Assembly: GCA_049115495.1 (NCBI GenBank)
Contig: JAGDZV010000005.1
Coordinates: 443,754-507,753, forward strand
Length of the DNA stretch: 64,000 nt
From: JACPUW01 sp049115495
Lineage (GTDB): Bacteria; Bacteroidota; Bacteroidia; CAILMK01; JACPUW01
Direction: 5' to 3'
Shown: in pieces, positions 54,414 to 63,575 of the stretch
How positions within the stretch are numbered: position 1 is the first letter of the stretch
Layout: each line of letters opens with the position of its first letter
Program-made: the position numbers and the translations under genes
Notes under the pieces: generated by a model
The model's input: only the letters and a program-made list of their open reading frames with translations
What the model was told of the DNA's origin: nothing
Databases searched by the model: none

Positions 54414-56498
54414 TTATGCCTTTGAACTAACAAAGTAGGTCTTCATCAATCCTTTGCCTTTAATCTCCAATTCTTCTCGCGCTTCAAAAGCAAAAGCGTC
54501 ATCATCTTTAAGCAACTCGTAAGTAGCTTCACTAATATTGACTTTACCTACTTCACCGTGGCTTTCCATACGGCTGGCGGTATTTACGGTGTCGCCCCAA
54601 ATGTCGTATTGGAATTTTTTGACTCCTACAATGCCTGCTACTACTGGGCCAGTGTGTACTCCAGCTCTCATCTCAAAAGCAGGTTCGCCATTGGCTTCTT
54701 TTGTGGCTTTTCGTTTTTTAATAAACTCTTGCATCTCTATTGCTGCTAAAACGGTGTTTATTGTCGAATAATCGTCAGGAACGGGCAAGCCACCTGCGGC
54801 CATGTAGCTATCGCCAATGGTTTTTATTTTTTCAATGCTATATTTTTCTATAATAGCATCAAAAGCCTTAAAACACTCATTTATTTCATTTACAAGTTCA
54901 GCTGCACTTAACTTTTCACTGGCCTGAGTAAACTGCTTAAAGTCGGTAAAAAGAATACTTACCATTTCAAAGTCTCGTGCATCAGCTTTGCCTTTCTCTT
55001 TGAGCTCTTGGGCTATTTCAGCAGGTAATATATTTAGTAGTAGATTTTCTGAACGGTCTTTTTCTTTTTCAATTATTGCCTTTGACTTTCTTACATAACG
55101 TAGCCTAATATAAATACTTCCTGCAAGTAGTAAAACGAAAAAAGATGAGACTATTAATATGTTCCTTGTCTTCTCTTCTTTTCTCATCTCTTCTGCGTGG
55201 CTCGCTTCTAGAGTTCTATCCTTCTCTACTTGTTCTAGACTATCTTCTAATAACCTTTTCTGAAACTCCATTTGCTGGAGCTTTTTGGATGCATCTTCTA
55301 CCTGAAGGCTGTCTGTTAATGCTAATAGTTTCTCATGATATATTAGCGCATTATTACCATCACTTTTACCTTTATAACTTTTATATAGGCAATTGCATGC
55401 GCCCACCTGAGAAGAAAGATTGTTTTGTATTTCAGCTTCATGATATGCTTCTAGGCACCATTTTATTGCTTCAGCCCAATTTCCTTTTAACCTATTTACG
55501 TAGCCTAAACTCAATGTGTTTGCAAGTTTATTAGTTTTAATTTTGGATGCCTTTAAAATCTCTTGAGACTTGGTGTAAGTCTCAAATGCTTTGTCTAAGT
55601 CATTCATTTTCTCATAAATGCTACCCATAAGCCCCAAGCTATAAACTGAATGAATTGGGTTGTCGGTAGTTTTAACAATTGAAAGCGTTTCCTTGCATTG
55701 GGCCAATGCAGCTTCAAGTTTTCCGTCATTTAAAAGTGATTGCGATATAAAATAAAGTGATTGTAAATAATTGTTTCTATCATTGTTTTCTAAAGATAAA
55801 TCTCTTGCCTTCTCTGCGTAATCAAGAGCTTTTTTATAATCAAGAGCCTTATAGTAAAGTGATGAAAGGCTTTGTAAAGACTGACTTAAGAAATAGTCGT
55901 TATTAGCCTTTTCGGCCACTCTCATGGATTTTGCTGCGCAGTTTATCGCTTTTGGTAAATCATCCATTTCAGAATATAGTAGGCCCATATAAGTAAGAGC
56001 ATGAGATATAAGACCAAAGTCGTTTATTTCTTCGAAATATTTCAATGCCCTTTTATAATGGATAAGGGCTGTTGCGTTATCGCCCCTAGCTCTATGTATA
56101 CCGCCAATATTAGCTAGGGAGCGTCCGATTCCTTTTTTATGTCCAATCTCTTCTCTAATGGCCAAACTTTGTTGGTTTAGTTCAAGACTTTTTTCACTAT
56201 TTAATTGCTGATGATAAGCTAGCGCCATATTGTGTAGTGCATTGGCTTGATACTTTTTATTACCCTTTTGAATTGCAAGGTCCAGCATCAAATCGGTATA
56301 ATAAATAACGGAGTCAAGTTGGTATTTTTGGCGATAGTAATAATTGAAAGTAAGATCATCCATTGCCATTAGCCTTGCTGTATCTGGCTGACTTTCGTTG
56401 TTCCAAACTGCCCACAGGGAATCTGGGTTTAATTTCTGGGCAATAGCATTAAAACTCAGAATTAGAGTAAAAACAAGAACACTTAAAACAACCTTCAT
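54414..56498 (-). CDS. TPR-sensor adenylate cyclase (array member F)
   Basis: The ATG at 56498 precedes the signal peptide (MKVVLSVLVFTLILSFNAIA); a TTG 30 bases upstream is less likely. The 694-residue product has PDSLWAVWNNESQPDTARLM, about seven well-formed TPRs (GRSLANIGGIHRARGDNATA), a transmembrane helix (NILIVSSFFVLLLAGSIYI), LLLNILPAEIAQELKEKG and a complete cyclase domain (FTDFKQFTQ, IKTIGDSYMAAG, FQYDIWGD, NTASRMESHG). Loop 1 is short here (LPVPDDYSTINTV), so this copy may show the uninserted form. Confidence 0.92.
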   Translation of the reverse strand: MKVVLSVLVFTLILSFNAIAQKLNPDSLWAVWNNESQPDTARLMAMDDLTFNYYYRQKYQLDSVIYYTDLMLDLAIQKGNKKYQANALHNMALAYHQQLNSEKSLELNQQSLAIREEIGHKKGIGRSLANIGGIHRARGDNATALIHYKRALKYFEEINDFGLISHALTYMGLLYSEMDDLPKAINCAAKSMRVAEKANNDYFLSQSLQSLSSLYYKALDYKKALDYAEKARDLSLENNDRNNYLQSLYFISQSLLNDGKLEAALAQCKETLSIVKTTDNPIHSVYSLGLMGSIYEKMNDLDKAFETYTKSQEILKASKIKTNKLANTLSLGYVNRLKGNWAEAIKWCLEAYHEAEIQNNLSSQVGACNCLYKSYKGKSDGNNALIYHEKLLALTDSLQVEDASKKLQQMEFQKRLLEDSLEQVEKDRTLEASHAEEMRKEEKTRNILIVSSFFVLLLAGSIYIRLRYVRKSKAIIEKEKDRSENLLLNILPAEIAQELKEKGKADARDFEMVSILFTDFKQFTQASEKLSAAELVNEINECFKAFDAIIEKYSIEKIKTIGDSYMAAGGLPVPDDYSTINTVLAAIEMQEFIKKRKATKEANGEPAFEMRAGVHTGPVVAGIVGVKKFQYDIWGDTVNTASRMESHGEVGKVNISEATYELLKDDDAFAFEAREELEIKGKGLMKTYFVSSKA

Positions 56499-56723
56499 AA
56501 TAGAAACCTTGGGATTAAGGTAAACCAAAGTTTCGGGTTTACGGCCAATTTATAAAATTGTACTCGGTATTACAATATGTTTTACGAACTACAATTTAAT
56601 CGTAATTCCTTTATAATAAGCCTATTGCACAAGTGAAAAATGCAGATTTATACAGAGAGTTCTACTATATTATTTCAGATGCATGAGCAAAGAACCTTAA
56701 TGTTTTCACCTTATTTTCTAGTT

Positions 56724-58802
56724 CTAGGCTAAACCTTGAACAAACCAAGTTTTCATTAAACCCTTGCCTTTTATATCCAATTCTTCTCTGGCCTCAAACC
56801 TAAAATTTGAATGGCTCTTTAATAACAAGTAGGTTGTATTAGAAATATTCACCTTACCCACTTCACCGTGGCTTTCCATACGGCTAGCGGTGTTTACTGT
56901 ATCGCCCCAAATGTCGTATTGGAATTTTTTAACGCCTACAATGCCTGCAACCACTGGACCGGTGTGGATTCCCGCTCTCATTTCGAACTTCTGCGTATTC
57001 ATGAACTCTTGCATTTCTAATGCTGCTTGTACAATGTCCCGAGTCTCATGTCCAACGTCTGATGTCGACTTAGGACCTTTGACATCGGACTTTAGACCAA
57101 TGGCAGCCATGTAAGAATCGCCAATGGTTTTGATTTTTTCAATGCCGTACTTTTCACAGATATTGTCAAAAGCCTTAAAGCAGGTGTTTATTTCGTTTAC
57201 GAGTTCCTTAGCAGATAGTTTCTCCGCAGTTTGTGTAAACTCTTTAAAGTCGGTGAAGAGTATGCTTACTTGATCAAAGTGTTGAGCTTCAGATTCGCCG
57301 GTTACTTTTAGTTCTTCAGCAACTTCGGCAGGGAGGATGTTAAGTAGGAGTTCGTCGGAACGATGCTTTTCTTTTTCTATCAGTTTTTTTGATTTTCTAA
57401 TGTAGTTGAGCCTGGTGGCCGTACCCCCAGCAATAAGTAAAAGCAAGATTCCGCCACTAAGCAGTAGGTTTTTATCTCGTTTTTCTTTGCTAATTTCCCT
57501 TTCATGAGCCAGATTGAGCTCTAGTTCTTTTTGAACATTATTCAAGCTGTCCTTAATTGCCTTCTGCTTAAACTCAAACCGTAAAAGATCTTTTGATGTT
57601 CCGTTGGCCGCAATAGTGTCTTCTGTATTTCTAAACTCTATATAATACATCATGGACTCTTTGTAGTTGCCAATCGCCTTATAGTTATCTGATAAGCATC
57701 TGCAGCTCATTGCATGTTCTTTCAATAGACCCATGTCAACAGATATATCATACGCGATTTTGCAAAAATCAACTGCTTTACTGTAAAGACCTTTTTTGTT
57801 GAAAGCTACAGCTTGATAATAATAACCACCTGCTACCCCTTGTCTAAACTGCAATCTCTCAAACACCGGAATAATTTTTTGAAATACCGTTATAGCACTA
57901 TCATACTGTTCTTTGCTTATAAGATATGCTCCAAAAAACATCTGTCCAATTTCACGAAAGCCAGCCTGACTTTTTACAATGTCCAAACCAAGCAAATCAT
58001 CGATATGGTTTCCAATTAAATGAAAACTATCTTGGCTTATGTAATTGCCAATTATTGTAGAATACACCCTAAATTTTGCTTCATCTTCGCCTGATTTCTC
58101 TGCGAATTCTCTCGCCTTATTAAAGTAAGTATCGGCATTCTTTAAATCATTTGCTTCATAATATGCCCTTGCTATTGCCGTAAAGGCATATGTTGCTTTA
58201 TTATAGTTTTTTAGTTTAATTGCTAACTCAGCTACATGATTTTGCGTTATAATTACATCCATTAATTGCCCTTTATAGCCATAGTAGATACCCAAGAACT
58301 CATATGCACCTAAGAGCTGTTTATCTTCTTTTGCCAAATTCTTATAAATCTGAATAGAATTAAGTAGCCAGTGTTCCACACTGTCAAGCTGTGTTCTCTC
58401 CAAGTTACACCAGGCAATTTGTTTTAGTTGGTATGCTTCATGACTTAAAAAATTAGCTTTTCTTGCATATTTTAATGCCTTTCTTCTATAGATTATAATT
58501 GAATCAAATTGTCGGGTGTATGAAATATTACCTGCCTTAATACTGTAGCTATATGCTAGGCCTTTAAAATTATTTCGCTCATTTGAATATTTAAGTAGCC
58601 TACTTGCAAGATTGATGGCCTTACTGGTGTCAAAATCAGTGTTTTTATATTCAACTATATAAGAGTACAAGCCTTCTGCCCTAAGAGTGTCAGGGTTTTG
58701 CTCATTTTCCCAAATACCCCAAAGTGAATCAAGTTTATTATTCTCTTGAGCAAATGAAAACAGTGGAATAAGTAGTATAATACTTAAAATTGTAGCACGC
58801 AT
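56724..58802 (-). CDS. TPR-sensor adenylate cyclase (array member G)
   Basis: The 692-residue protein has a signal peptide (MRATILSIILLIPLFSFA), KLDSLWGIWENEQNPDTLRA, TPRs to about residue 390, a transmembrane helix (NLLLSGGILLLLIAGGTAT), LLLNILPAEVAEELKVTG and a complete cyclase domain (FTDFKEFTQ, IKTIGDSYMAAI, FQYDIWGD, NTASRMESHG). Loop 1 carries LKSDVKGPKSTSDVGHETRD, very similar to member A, so that insertion predates their split or was exchanged by conversion. Loop 2 is minimal (NTQKFEMRAG). Confidence 0.92.
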   Translation of the reverse strand: MRATILSIILLIPLFSFAQENNKLDSLWGIWENEQNPDTLRAEGLYSYIVEYKNTDFDTSKAINLASRLLKYSNERNNFKGLAYSYSIKAGNISYTRQFDSIIIYRRKALKYARKANFLSHEAYQLKQIAWCNLERTQLDSVEHWLLNSIQIYKNLAKEDKQLLGAYEFLGIYYGYKGQLMDVIITQNHVAELAIKLKNYNKATYAFTAIARAYYEANDLKNADTYFNKAREFAEKSGEDEAKFRVYSTIIGNYISQDSFHLIGNHIDDLLGLDIVKSQAGFREIGQMFFGAYLISKEQYDSAITVFQKIIPVFERLQFRQGVAGGYYYQAVAFNKKGLYSKAVDFCKIAYDISVDMGLLKEHAMSCRCLSDNYKAIGNYKESMMYYIEFRNTEDTIAANGTSKDLLRFEFKQKAIKDSLNNVQKELELNLAHEREISKEKRDKNLLLSGGILLLLIAGGTATRLNYIRKSKKLIEKEKHRSDELLLNILPAEVAEELKVTGESEAQHFDQVSILFTDFKEFTQTAEKLSAKELVNEINTCFKAFDNICEKYGIEKIKTIGDSYMAAIGLKSDVKGPKSTSDVGHETRDIVQAALEMQEFMNTQKFEMRAGIHTGPVVAGIVGVKKFQYDIWGDTVNTASRMESHGEVGKVNISNTTYLLLKSHSNFRFEAREELDIKGKGLMKTWFVQGLA

Positions 58803-58819
58803 AATCTAAAACCTTGGGA

Positions 58820-58827
58820 CTAAAGTA
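58820..58827 (-). promoter_or_regulatory. Candidate -7 promoter element of array member G
   Basis: The minus strand reads TACTTTAG, 18 bases upstream of the ATG, within the conserved block AACTTTAAACTACTTTAG shared with members E and H. Confidence 0.45.
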
Positions 58828-58890
58828 GTTTAAAGTTTTGAGTTCAATCCCGAATTGGTCGGGAAGTGAGTTTAAGGTCCTTTGAACCTT
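58824..58890. repeat. Intergenic copy of the palindromic repeat element
   Basis: AGTTTAAAGTTTTGAGTTCA precedes the perfect inverted repeat TCCCGA-ATTGG-TCGGGA (58848-58864), followed by GAGTTTAAGG and further TTTGAACCTTAAAC units. A further half-palindrome (CGCACAAGCGGG) follows at about 58922. It lies between members G and H. Confidence 0.65.
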
Positions 58891-59030
58891 AAACTTGATT
58901 CTTTGAACTTACAAAATATCCACGCACAAGCGGGACTATTTGTTGTGCCTATTCGTTCTTTAACGAAACAAATAGCGTTTTCATCAATCCCTTGCTGCAG
59001 ACGATAAATGTCTGCATCCAGAAATCAAGC

Positions 59031-61163
59031 TTACGCGTGATCGTCAGGACCTTCAAATGGATTCACGAAATACATCTTCATATTCCCCTTTCCCTTCACT
59101 TCAATCTCATTCCTCACTTCAAAATCAAACCAATCATCTTCTTTCAATATCTCATAAGTAGCCCCACTAATATTCACTTTCCCCACTTCGCCATGGCTTT
59201 CCATGCGGCTAGCGGTGTTTACAGTATCACCCCAAATGTCGTATTGGAATTTGGTATCACCCACTATTCCGGCTACTACTGGGCCTGTGTGTATGCCGGC
59301 ACGCATTTCCAATTTAGCAGTTTCTGGTTTAGCGTTTCTAGTTATTATGAAATCTTGCATGTCTATTGCTGCAAGTACTAAGCTTTTAGTAGATAATCCA
59401 TGTTCCATTGACTTTTGGTCTTCTTCTGTGGTATGTATACTATTGACTATTGACTTGCTGGTCAGACCCGCAGCAGCCATATAAGCGTCTCCGATTGTTT
59501 TAATCTTTTCTACATTGTGCTTCTTACAAATAGCGTCAAATGCCTTAAAATAGATATTTATTTCTTCCACTAAGGATTCAGCATCTAAACCTTCGGCCAT
59601 TTGAGTAAAGTGCTTAAAGTCTGTAAATAGAACCGAGGCTTGTTCAATCTTTTGAGCCTTAGCTTGGCCCGTTTCTTTGAGCTCTTCTGCTACTTGAGCA
59701 GGAAGAATATTGAGCAATAAATCATCTGAACGAGCCTTTTCCTTTTCTATTATGTTTTTTGATCTCCTTATATATCGCAACCTTGTTGTAATTCCACCTG
59801 CAACCAATACTAATAAAATTGCTGAGCCAAAGAAGATGTTCTTATTACGTTTTTCTACACCTAGTTCTTTTTCAAAGATTAGCTCTTGTTCAAGTTGCGT
59901 CTTAATGTTGTTTAAACTATCGGTTTCAAATTTTCGAAGCATTTCACTTTCAATAATACCACTAATAGCTCCCGTAGTTTCTATTGAATCAGTGGCTTCA
60001 ATACTTCGTTCTTTAAAATAAAGCGCGCGTTTGAAATTGCCCAAGCCTTTATAGTTTTTTGATAACACATTGTATGCTCGCGCCCTTCTGTCAAGGCCAG
60101 CAGAGTATGAAAGTTTCAAACCCTTTTTTGCATATTCAAGCCCTTTTTCATAATTGCCTTTTAGAGCATAGCAATTAGATAATTCTGCGTTTGCTAAAGA
60201 CAAGAATAATACCCGTTCATTTTTTTCAAAAAAAGACAATACAGAATTATAAATTGCAATGGCTGAATCTATTTCATTTCTTTTAATTAAGAAAGTTGCA
60301 TAGGTGCCATCGGTATATGCTTTTGAATAGTCATTTTTATAGAGCTCTCGTTTATAAATAGATCGCATAATTTTATAGCCTTCATCATAATTTTTAGACG
60401 CTAAACTGTTAGATGCTCTCCCAAGTGCTATGTTAAATAATAGATTAAAAACACCAGCCTTTTCAGCGTATTTTTCAGCTTTTACATAATACTTATTGCT
60501 AAAGTCATAATCTTTAGCATTGGCACTTAAGCTTGCAATAACTGAACAGTATTGAGAACACCTTTCATAGTCTTTTTGACTTTGAGCCATCTTAAATGCT
60601 TCGTTTGCATATTGTATGCTTAATGCAAGTTTTACATCATAATAGGCATAATAGGTCCCAATTCGCTCTAATACTATGTAAAGAACTTGAATGAAATTAT
60701 TTTCAACACAAATTTCTCTGGATTTAAACAAGCGACTTTCTACACTATCAAGCCTGCCAAGATTCATGTCTATCTTACTCATTTGCCTCAGGTTTAGCGC
60801 AATTCCTCTTGGATAATTTCCCTTTCTGGCGTATTCTAATGCTTTTTGTCTAAGACTATAGGTAGAATCAATTGAAACTAGTCCACTACTAAAACTACCA
60901 AGTAGACCATAAGCTTGAGAAAGCATCTTGTTATCATTATATTTTTCAGCAGTTTTCAATATTTCATGTCCCAATTCTATTCGTTCATCAACATTTGCTG
61001 GTGCCAATTCTGAATGAAATACAGAAAAATAAAAGGCATTAGTTCTTATTGAATCGTGTATAGCAGGATCAAGCCAAATATTCCATAATGAATCACGTCT
61101 ATTGTTTGAATAGCCACTTAAACTGCTAAGTATTGCTAATGAAATAATTATGAGAACTCGCAT
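59031..61163 (-). CDS. TPR-sensor adenylate cyclase (array member H)
   Basis: The 710-residue protein has a signal peptide (MRVLIIISLAILSSLSGYS), RRDSLWNIWLDPAIHDSIRT, TPRs to about residue 385, a transmembrane helix (NIFFGSAILLVLVAGGITT), LLLNILPAQVAEELKETG and a complete cyclase domain (FTDFKHFTQ, IKTIGDAYMAAA, FQYDIWGD, NTASRMESHG). Loop 1 is expanded with SIVNSIHTTEEDQKSMEHGL, encoded by a tcaatagtcaatag-type repeat. The C-terminus adds FEGPDDHA. A spacer with palindromic repeats separates it from member G. Confidence 0.92.
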   Translation of the reverse strand: MRVLIIISLAILSSLSGYSNNRRDSLWNIWLDPAIHDSIRTNAFYFSVFHSELAPANVDERIELGHEILKTAEKYNDNKMLSQAYGLLGSFSSGLVSIDSTYSLRQKALEYARKGNYPRGIALNLRQMSKIDMNLGRLDSVESRLFKSREICVENNFIQVLYIVLERIGTYYAYYDVKLALSIQYANEAFKMAQSQKDYERCSQYCSVIASLSANAKDYDFSNKYYVKAEKYAEKAGVFNLLFNIALGRASNSLASKNYDEGYKIMRSIYKRELYKNDYSKAYTDGTYATFLIKRNEIDSAIAIYNSVLSFFEKNERVLFLSLANAELSNCYALKGNYEKGLEYAKKGLKLSYSAGLDRRARAYNVLSKNYKGLGNFKRALYFKERSIEATDSIETTGAISGIIESEMLRKFETDSLNNIKTQLEQELIFEKELGVEKRNKNIFFGSAILLVLVAGGITTRLRYIRRSKNIIEKEKARSDDLLLNILPAQVAEELKETGQAKAQKIEQASVLFTDFKHFTQMAEGLDAESLVEEINIYFKAFDAICKKHNVEKIKTIGDAYMAAAGLTSKSIVNSIHTTEEDQKSMEHGLSTKSLVLAAIDMQDFIITRNAKPETAKLEMRAGIHTGPVVAGIVGDTKFQYDIWGDTVNTASRMESHGEVGKVNISGATYEILKEDDWFDFEVRNEIEVKGKGNMKMYFVNPFEGPDDHA

Positions 61164-61181
61164 ACATAGATAACTGTGCGC

Positions 61182-61189
61182 CTAAAGTA
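61182..61189 (-). promoter_or_regulatory. Candidate -7 promoter element of array member H
   Basis: The minus strand reads TACTTTAG 19 bases upstream of the ATG, inside the block AACTTTAAACTACTTTAG also seen before members E and G. Confidence 0.45.
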
Positions 61190-61235
61190 GTTTAAAGTTT
61201 CTTGTTAAAGGTTCAAAGTTGAAAAACCATTAAAT

Positions 61236-63572
61236 CTATTCCATTAAATTCACAAAATAGGTTTTCATCAATCCCTTACCCTTTATCTCAAGTTCTTCTC
61301 TGGCTTCAAAGGTGAATTCAACAGATTCCGGATCATGTCCGGAATGACGTAAAATTTGATAAGTCGCTTCACTAATATTCACTTTACCCACTTCGCCGTG
61401 GCTCTCCATGCGGCTGGCGGTGTTTACGGTATCGCCCCAAATGTCGTATTGGAATTTTTTCACTCCTACTATGCCTGCTACTACGGGGCCGGTGTGAATG
61501 CCTAAGCGCATTTGAAAACTGCTTTTGCCTTGCATTCTTTTTTGAGCTACAAACTCCTGCATTTCAAGACTTGCGCGTACCAAATTAGCAGTATACTTTT
61601 TCTCATCTTGTTCGCTTTGATGTAGACCGCTTGCGGCCATATATGCATCGCCAATGGTTTTAATTTTCTCAATGCCGTATTTGTCGCAGATGTTATCAAA
61701 GGCTTTAAACAAACCTCCAATTTCTTGCACTAACATTTCAGCTGTCATTTTTGACGCTACTTTAGTGAAACCTTCTAAGTCTGTAAATAGTACACTTACA
61801 GCTTCGTAATTTTTAGCCTTGTATTCCCCTTCTGCTTTTAATTCATCAGCTACTTCGGCTGGTAGAATATTTAGCAGTAAATCTTCTGATCGTTGCTTTT
61901 CTATTTCTATTAGTTTTTTAGATTTATTGGTTGAACGTAGGCGGCTGTATAGCACTAACGCCAACAATAAAATTGCCAGACCTGATATGATGGAAACTGT
62001 GCGTTGTTTGTCTTTATTTGATATTTCAAGTTGATGGCTGGCGTCTGATGCGATTCTCTCTTGCAAGTTTTTGAGAGAGTCTTGCTCCATTTTTTGTTTG
62101 AACACCATACTTGTAATTTCCCGGTCTTTCTCTATGCTAAATATAGAATCGTTTAACTCTTGGTACCTAGCCAAGGCCAAATAACCTTTCTTGTATTCAC
62201 CTTTTGCAAAATAGACTTGCGATATGAGCTTTTGCCTTTTTGACTTGGCTTCAATATACCCTTCAAGTTTTTCATCATTGGCTAATGCTTCTTCTAAATG
62301 CTTCTGTGATAGTTGCAGGTATTCACTTTTAGGGATTTCGGCACCTAAATTGTCATTAATAGATATTCCAGTTGTGTAAAGCTCAAAAAATAATTCCCCC
62401 ATTATGCCTTGAGCCCAAGATTTTTCCATCCGAGCATCAGCAACCACTGTTTTATGGCTGGCTACATTAAAGCAATTATAAGCTTCCTGATATCTACCCA
62501 GTTTGAGCAATGCTTCTCCGACAAAAAGGGTGTCATATAACTCATTTTTGCTTAATTCTGCCGCCTTTCGTGCGTATTTTAGTGCTTCTTTATACTTTTT
62601 CGTTTTCAGATAGACTTTGGAGAATCCACGATAATTAATGCCCAGCCAATTCTTATTCTCTGTTTTTAGATTTACTTCAGCTGCCATTCTGAAATTCCGT
62701 AATGCCTTCTCATTTTCATTCAGCAAAACATAGTTATTGGCCAGATTGCTGTATATCCCTGCTTTATGCTCCGTAAATTCTAAGGCTTCACACATTTCAA
62801 TTGCTAATAAAAAGGCCTGAACAGAATGGCCTAATAATGGAATCATTCCGTAGTGATCTCCAAGATCATTTAAGGTAGACATAATATTTATCAAGTCATT
62901 TTGCCTTAGTAATGATTTGATGGTGATTATCAGGTGCTCTTCTTCTAATTCACTTTTGTCGGTGCAGTAATAAACCCAATAAATCAAAGAATTTAAGTTA
63001 GAAATAAGGTGCTCAATGCCTAATTTTTCGGCTATTTTCAGGGCCTTTTTATAATAGACCAATGATGAGTCGAATTGGAGTTCTCCGTCAAATTGTTCGG
63101 CAATTGATCGGTACTTATATACCTTACACAGCGGAGTTCCAACTGAATCACAAAGTAACATTAAGCTTTGATCCTTTTTTAAAGCCAATTCACGATTTTT
63201 TAGGCCAGAATAGGCCTTCCTTTCTTCCCAAATAGCCCTGGCCAATCCATCATGATATGCAAGCTTTTTAGAGAGTTTTCGCGCTTCTGTCGCCAATTCC
63301 AGTTGACGGTTTGAATTGTTTTGCCACCAAAACATTATGGACGCCCTAAGCAATAAGTTCACTTTTGGGGTATCTGGTTCCGCTTGTTCAATTTTCAATT
63401 CTAAGGAGCTTAAGCGCTCCGACATAGTCTTTATTTCTTTGGTTTTTCGAAGGTCAAACCACTCTTTACATAATTGGTAAATGTCTTTATCATCATCATT
63501 CTCTTGTGCGAGAATTTTATTTGTTACTAAAGACAAACAAATGATCGTTATGAATATCTTTATTCTAATCAC
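61236..63572 (-). CDS. TPR-sensor adenylate cyclase (array member I)
   Basis: The 778-residue protein has a signal peptide (MIRIKIFITIICLSLVTNKI) and a TPR region nearly parallel to the cyclase-less member C (YQLCKEWFDLRKTKEI; LLRQNDLINIMSTLNDLGDH). A transmembrane helix (TVSIISGLAILLLALVLYS) and LLLNILPAEVADELKAEG precede a complete cyclase domain with a slightly different metal loop (FTDLEGFTK), IKTIGDAYMAAS, FQYDIWGD and NTASRMESHG. A peptide RHSGHDPESVE near the C-terminus is encoded by an inserted palindrome (61325-61345). Confidence 0.92.
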   Translation of the reverse strand: MIRIKIFITIICLSLVTNKILAQENDDDKDIYQLCKEWFDLRKTKEIKTMSERLSSLELKIEQAEPDTPKVNLLLRASIMFWWQNNSNRQLELATEARKLSKKLAYHDGLARAIWEERKAYSGLKNRELALKKDQSLMLLCDSVGTPLCKVYKYRSIAEQFDGELQFDSSLVYYKKALKIAEKLGIEHLISNLNSLIYWVYYCTDKSELEEEHLIITIKSLLRQNDLINIMSTLNDLGDHYGMIPLLGHSVQAFLLAIEMCEALEFTEHKAGIYSNLANNYVLLNENEKALRNFRMAAEVNLKTENKNWLGINYRGFSKVYLKTKKYKEALKYARKAAELSKNELYDTLFVGEALLKLGRYQEAYNCFNVASHKTVVADARMEKSWAQGIMGELFFELYTTGISINDNLGAEIPKSEYLQLSQKHLEEALANDEKLEGYIEAKSKRQKLISQVYFAKGEYKKGYLALARYQELNDSIFSIEKDREITSMVFKQKMEQDSLKNLQERIASDASHQLEISNKDKQRTVSIISGLAILLLALVLYSRLRSTNKSKKLIEIEKQRSEDLLLNILPAEVADELKAEGEYKAKNYEAVSVLFTDLEGFTKVASKMTAEMLVQEIGGLFKAFDNICDKYGIEKIKTIGDAYMAASGLHQSEQDEKKYTANLVRASLEMQEFVAQKRMQGKSSFQMRLGIHTGPVVAGIVGVKKFQYDIWGDTVNTASRMESHGEVGKVNISEATYQILRHSGHDPESVEFTFEAREELEIKGKGLMKTYFVNLME
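61325..61345. repeat. Palindrome inside cyclase I, encoding RHSGHDPES
   Basis: ATTCCGGA-TCATG-TCCGGAAT is an 8-bp perfect inverted repeat. The CATTCCGGA(C/T)-type palindrome encoding RHxGxDPxS is a recurrent dispersed element in many bacterial genomes. Here it adds about ten residues before the last beta hairpin of the cyclase domain without breaking the frame. Confidence 0.7.
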
Positions 63573-63575
63573 TAT

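Noticed and set aside
50218..58890. AGTTTAAAGTT repeats as a CRISPR array
   Set aside because: Copies are kilobases apart or inside genes, have no regular spacers and no cas genes are near.
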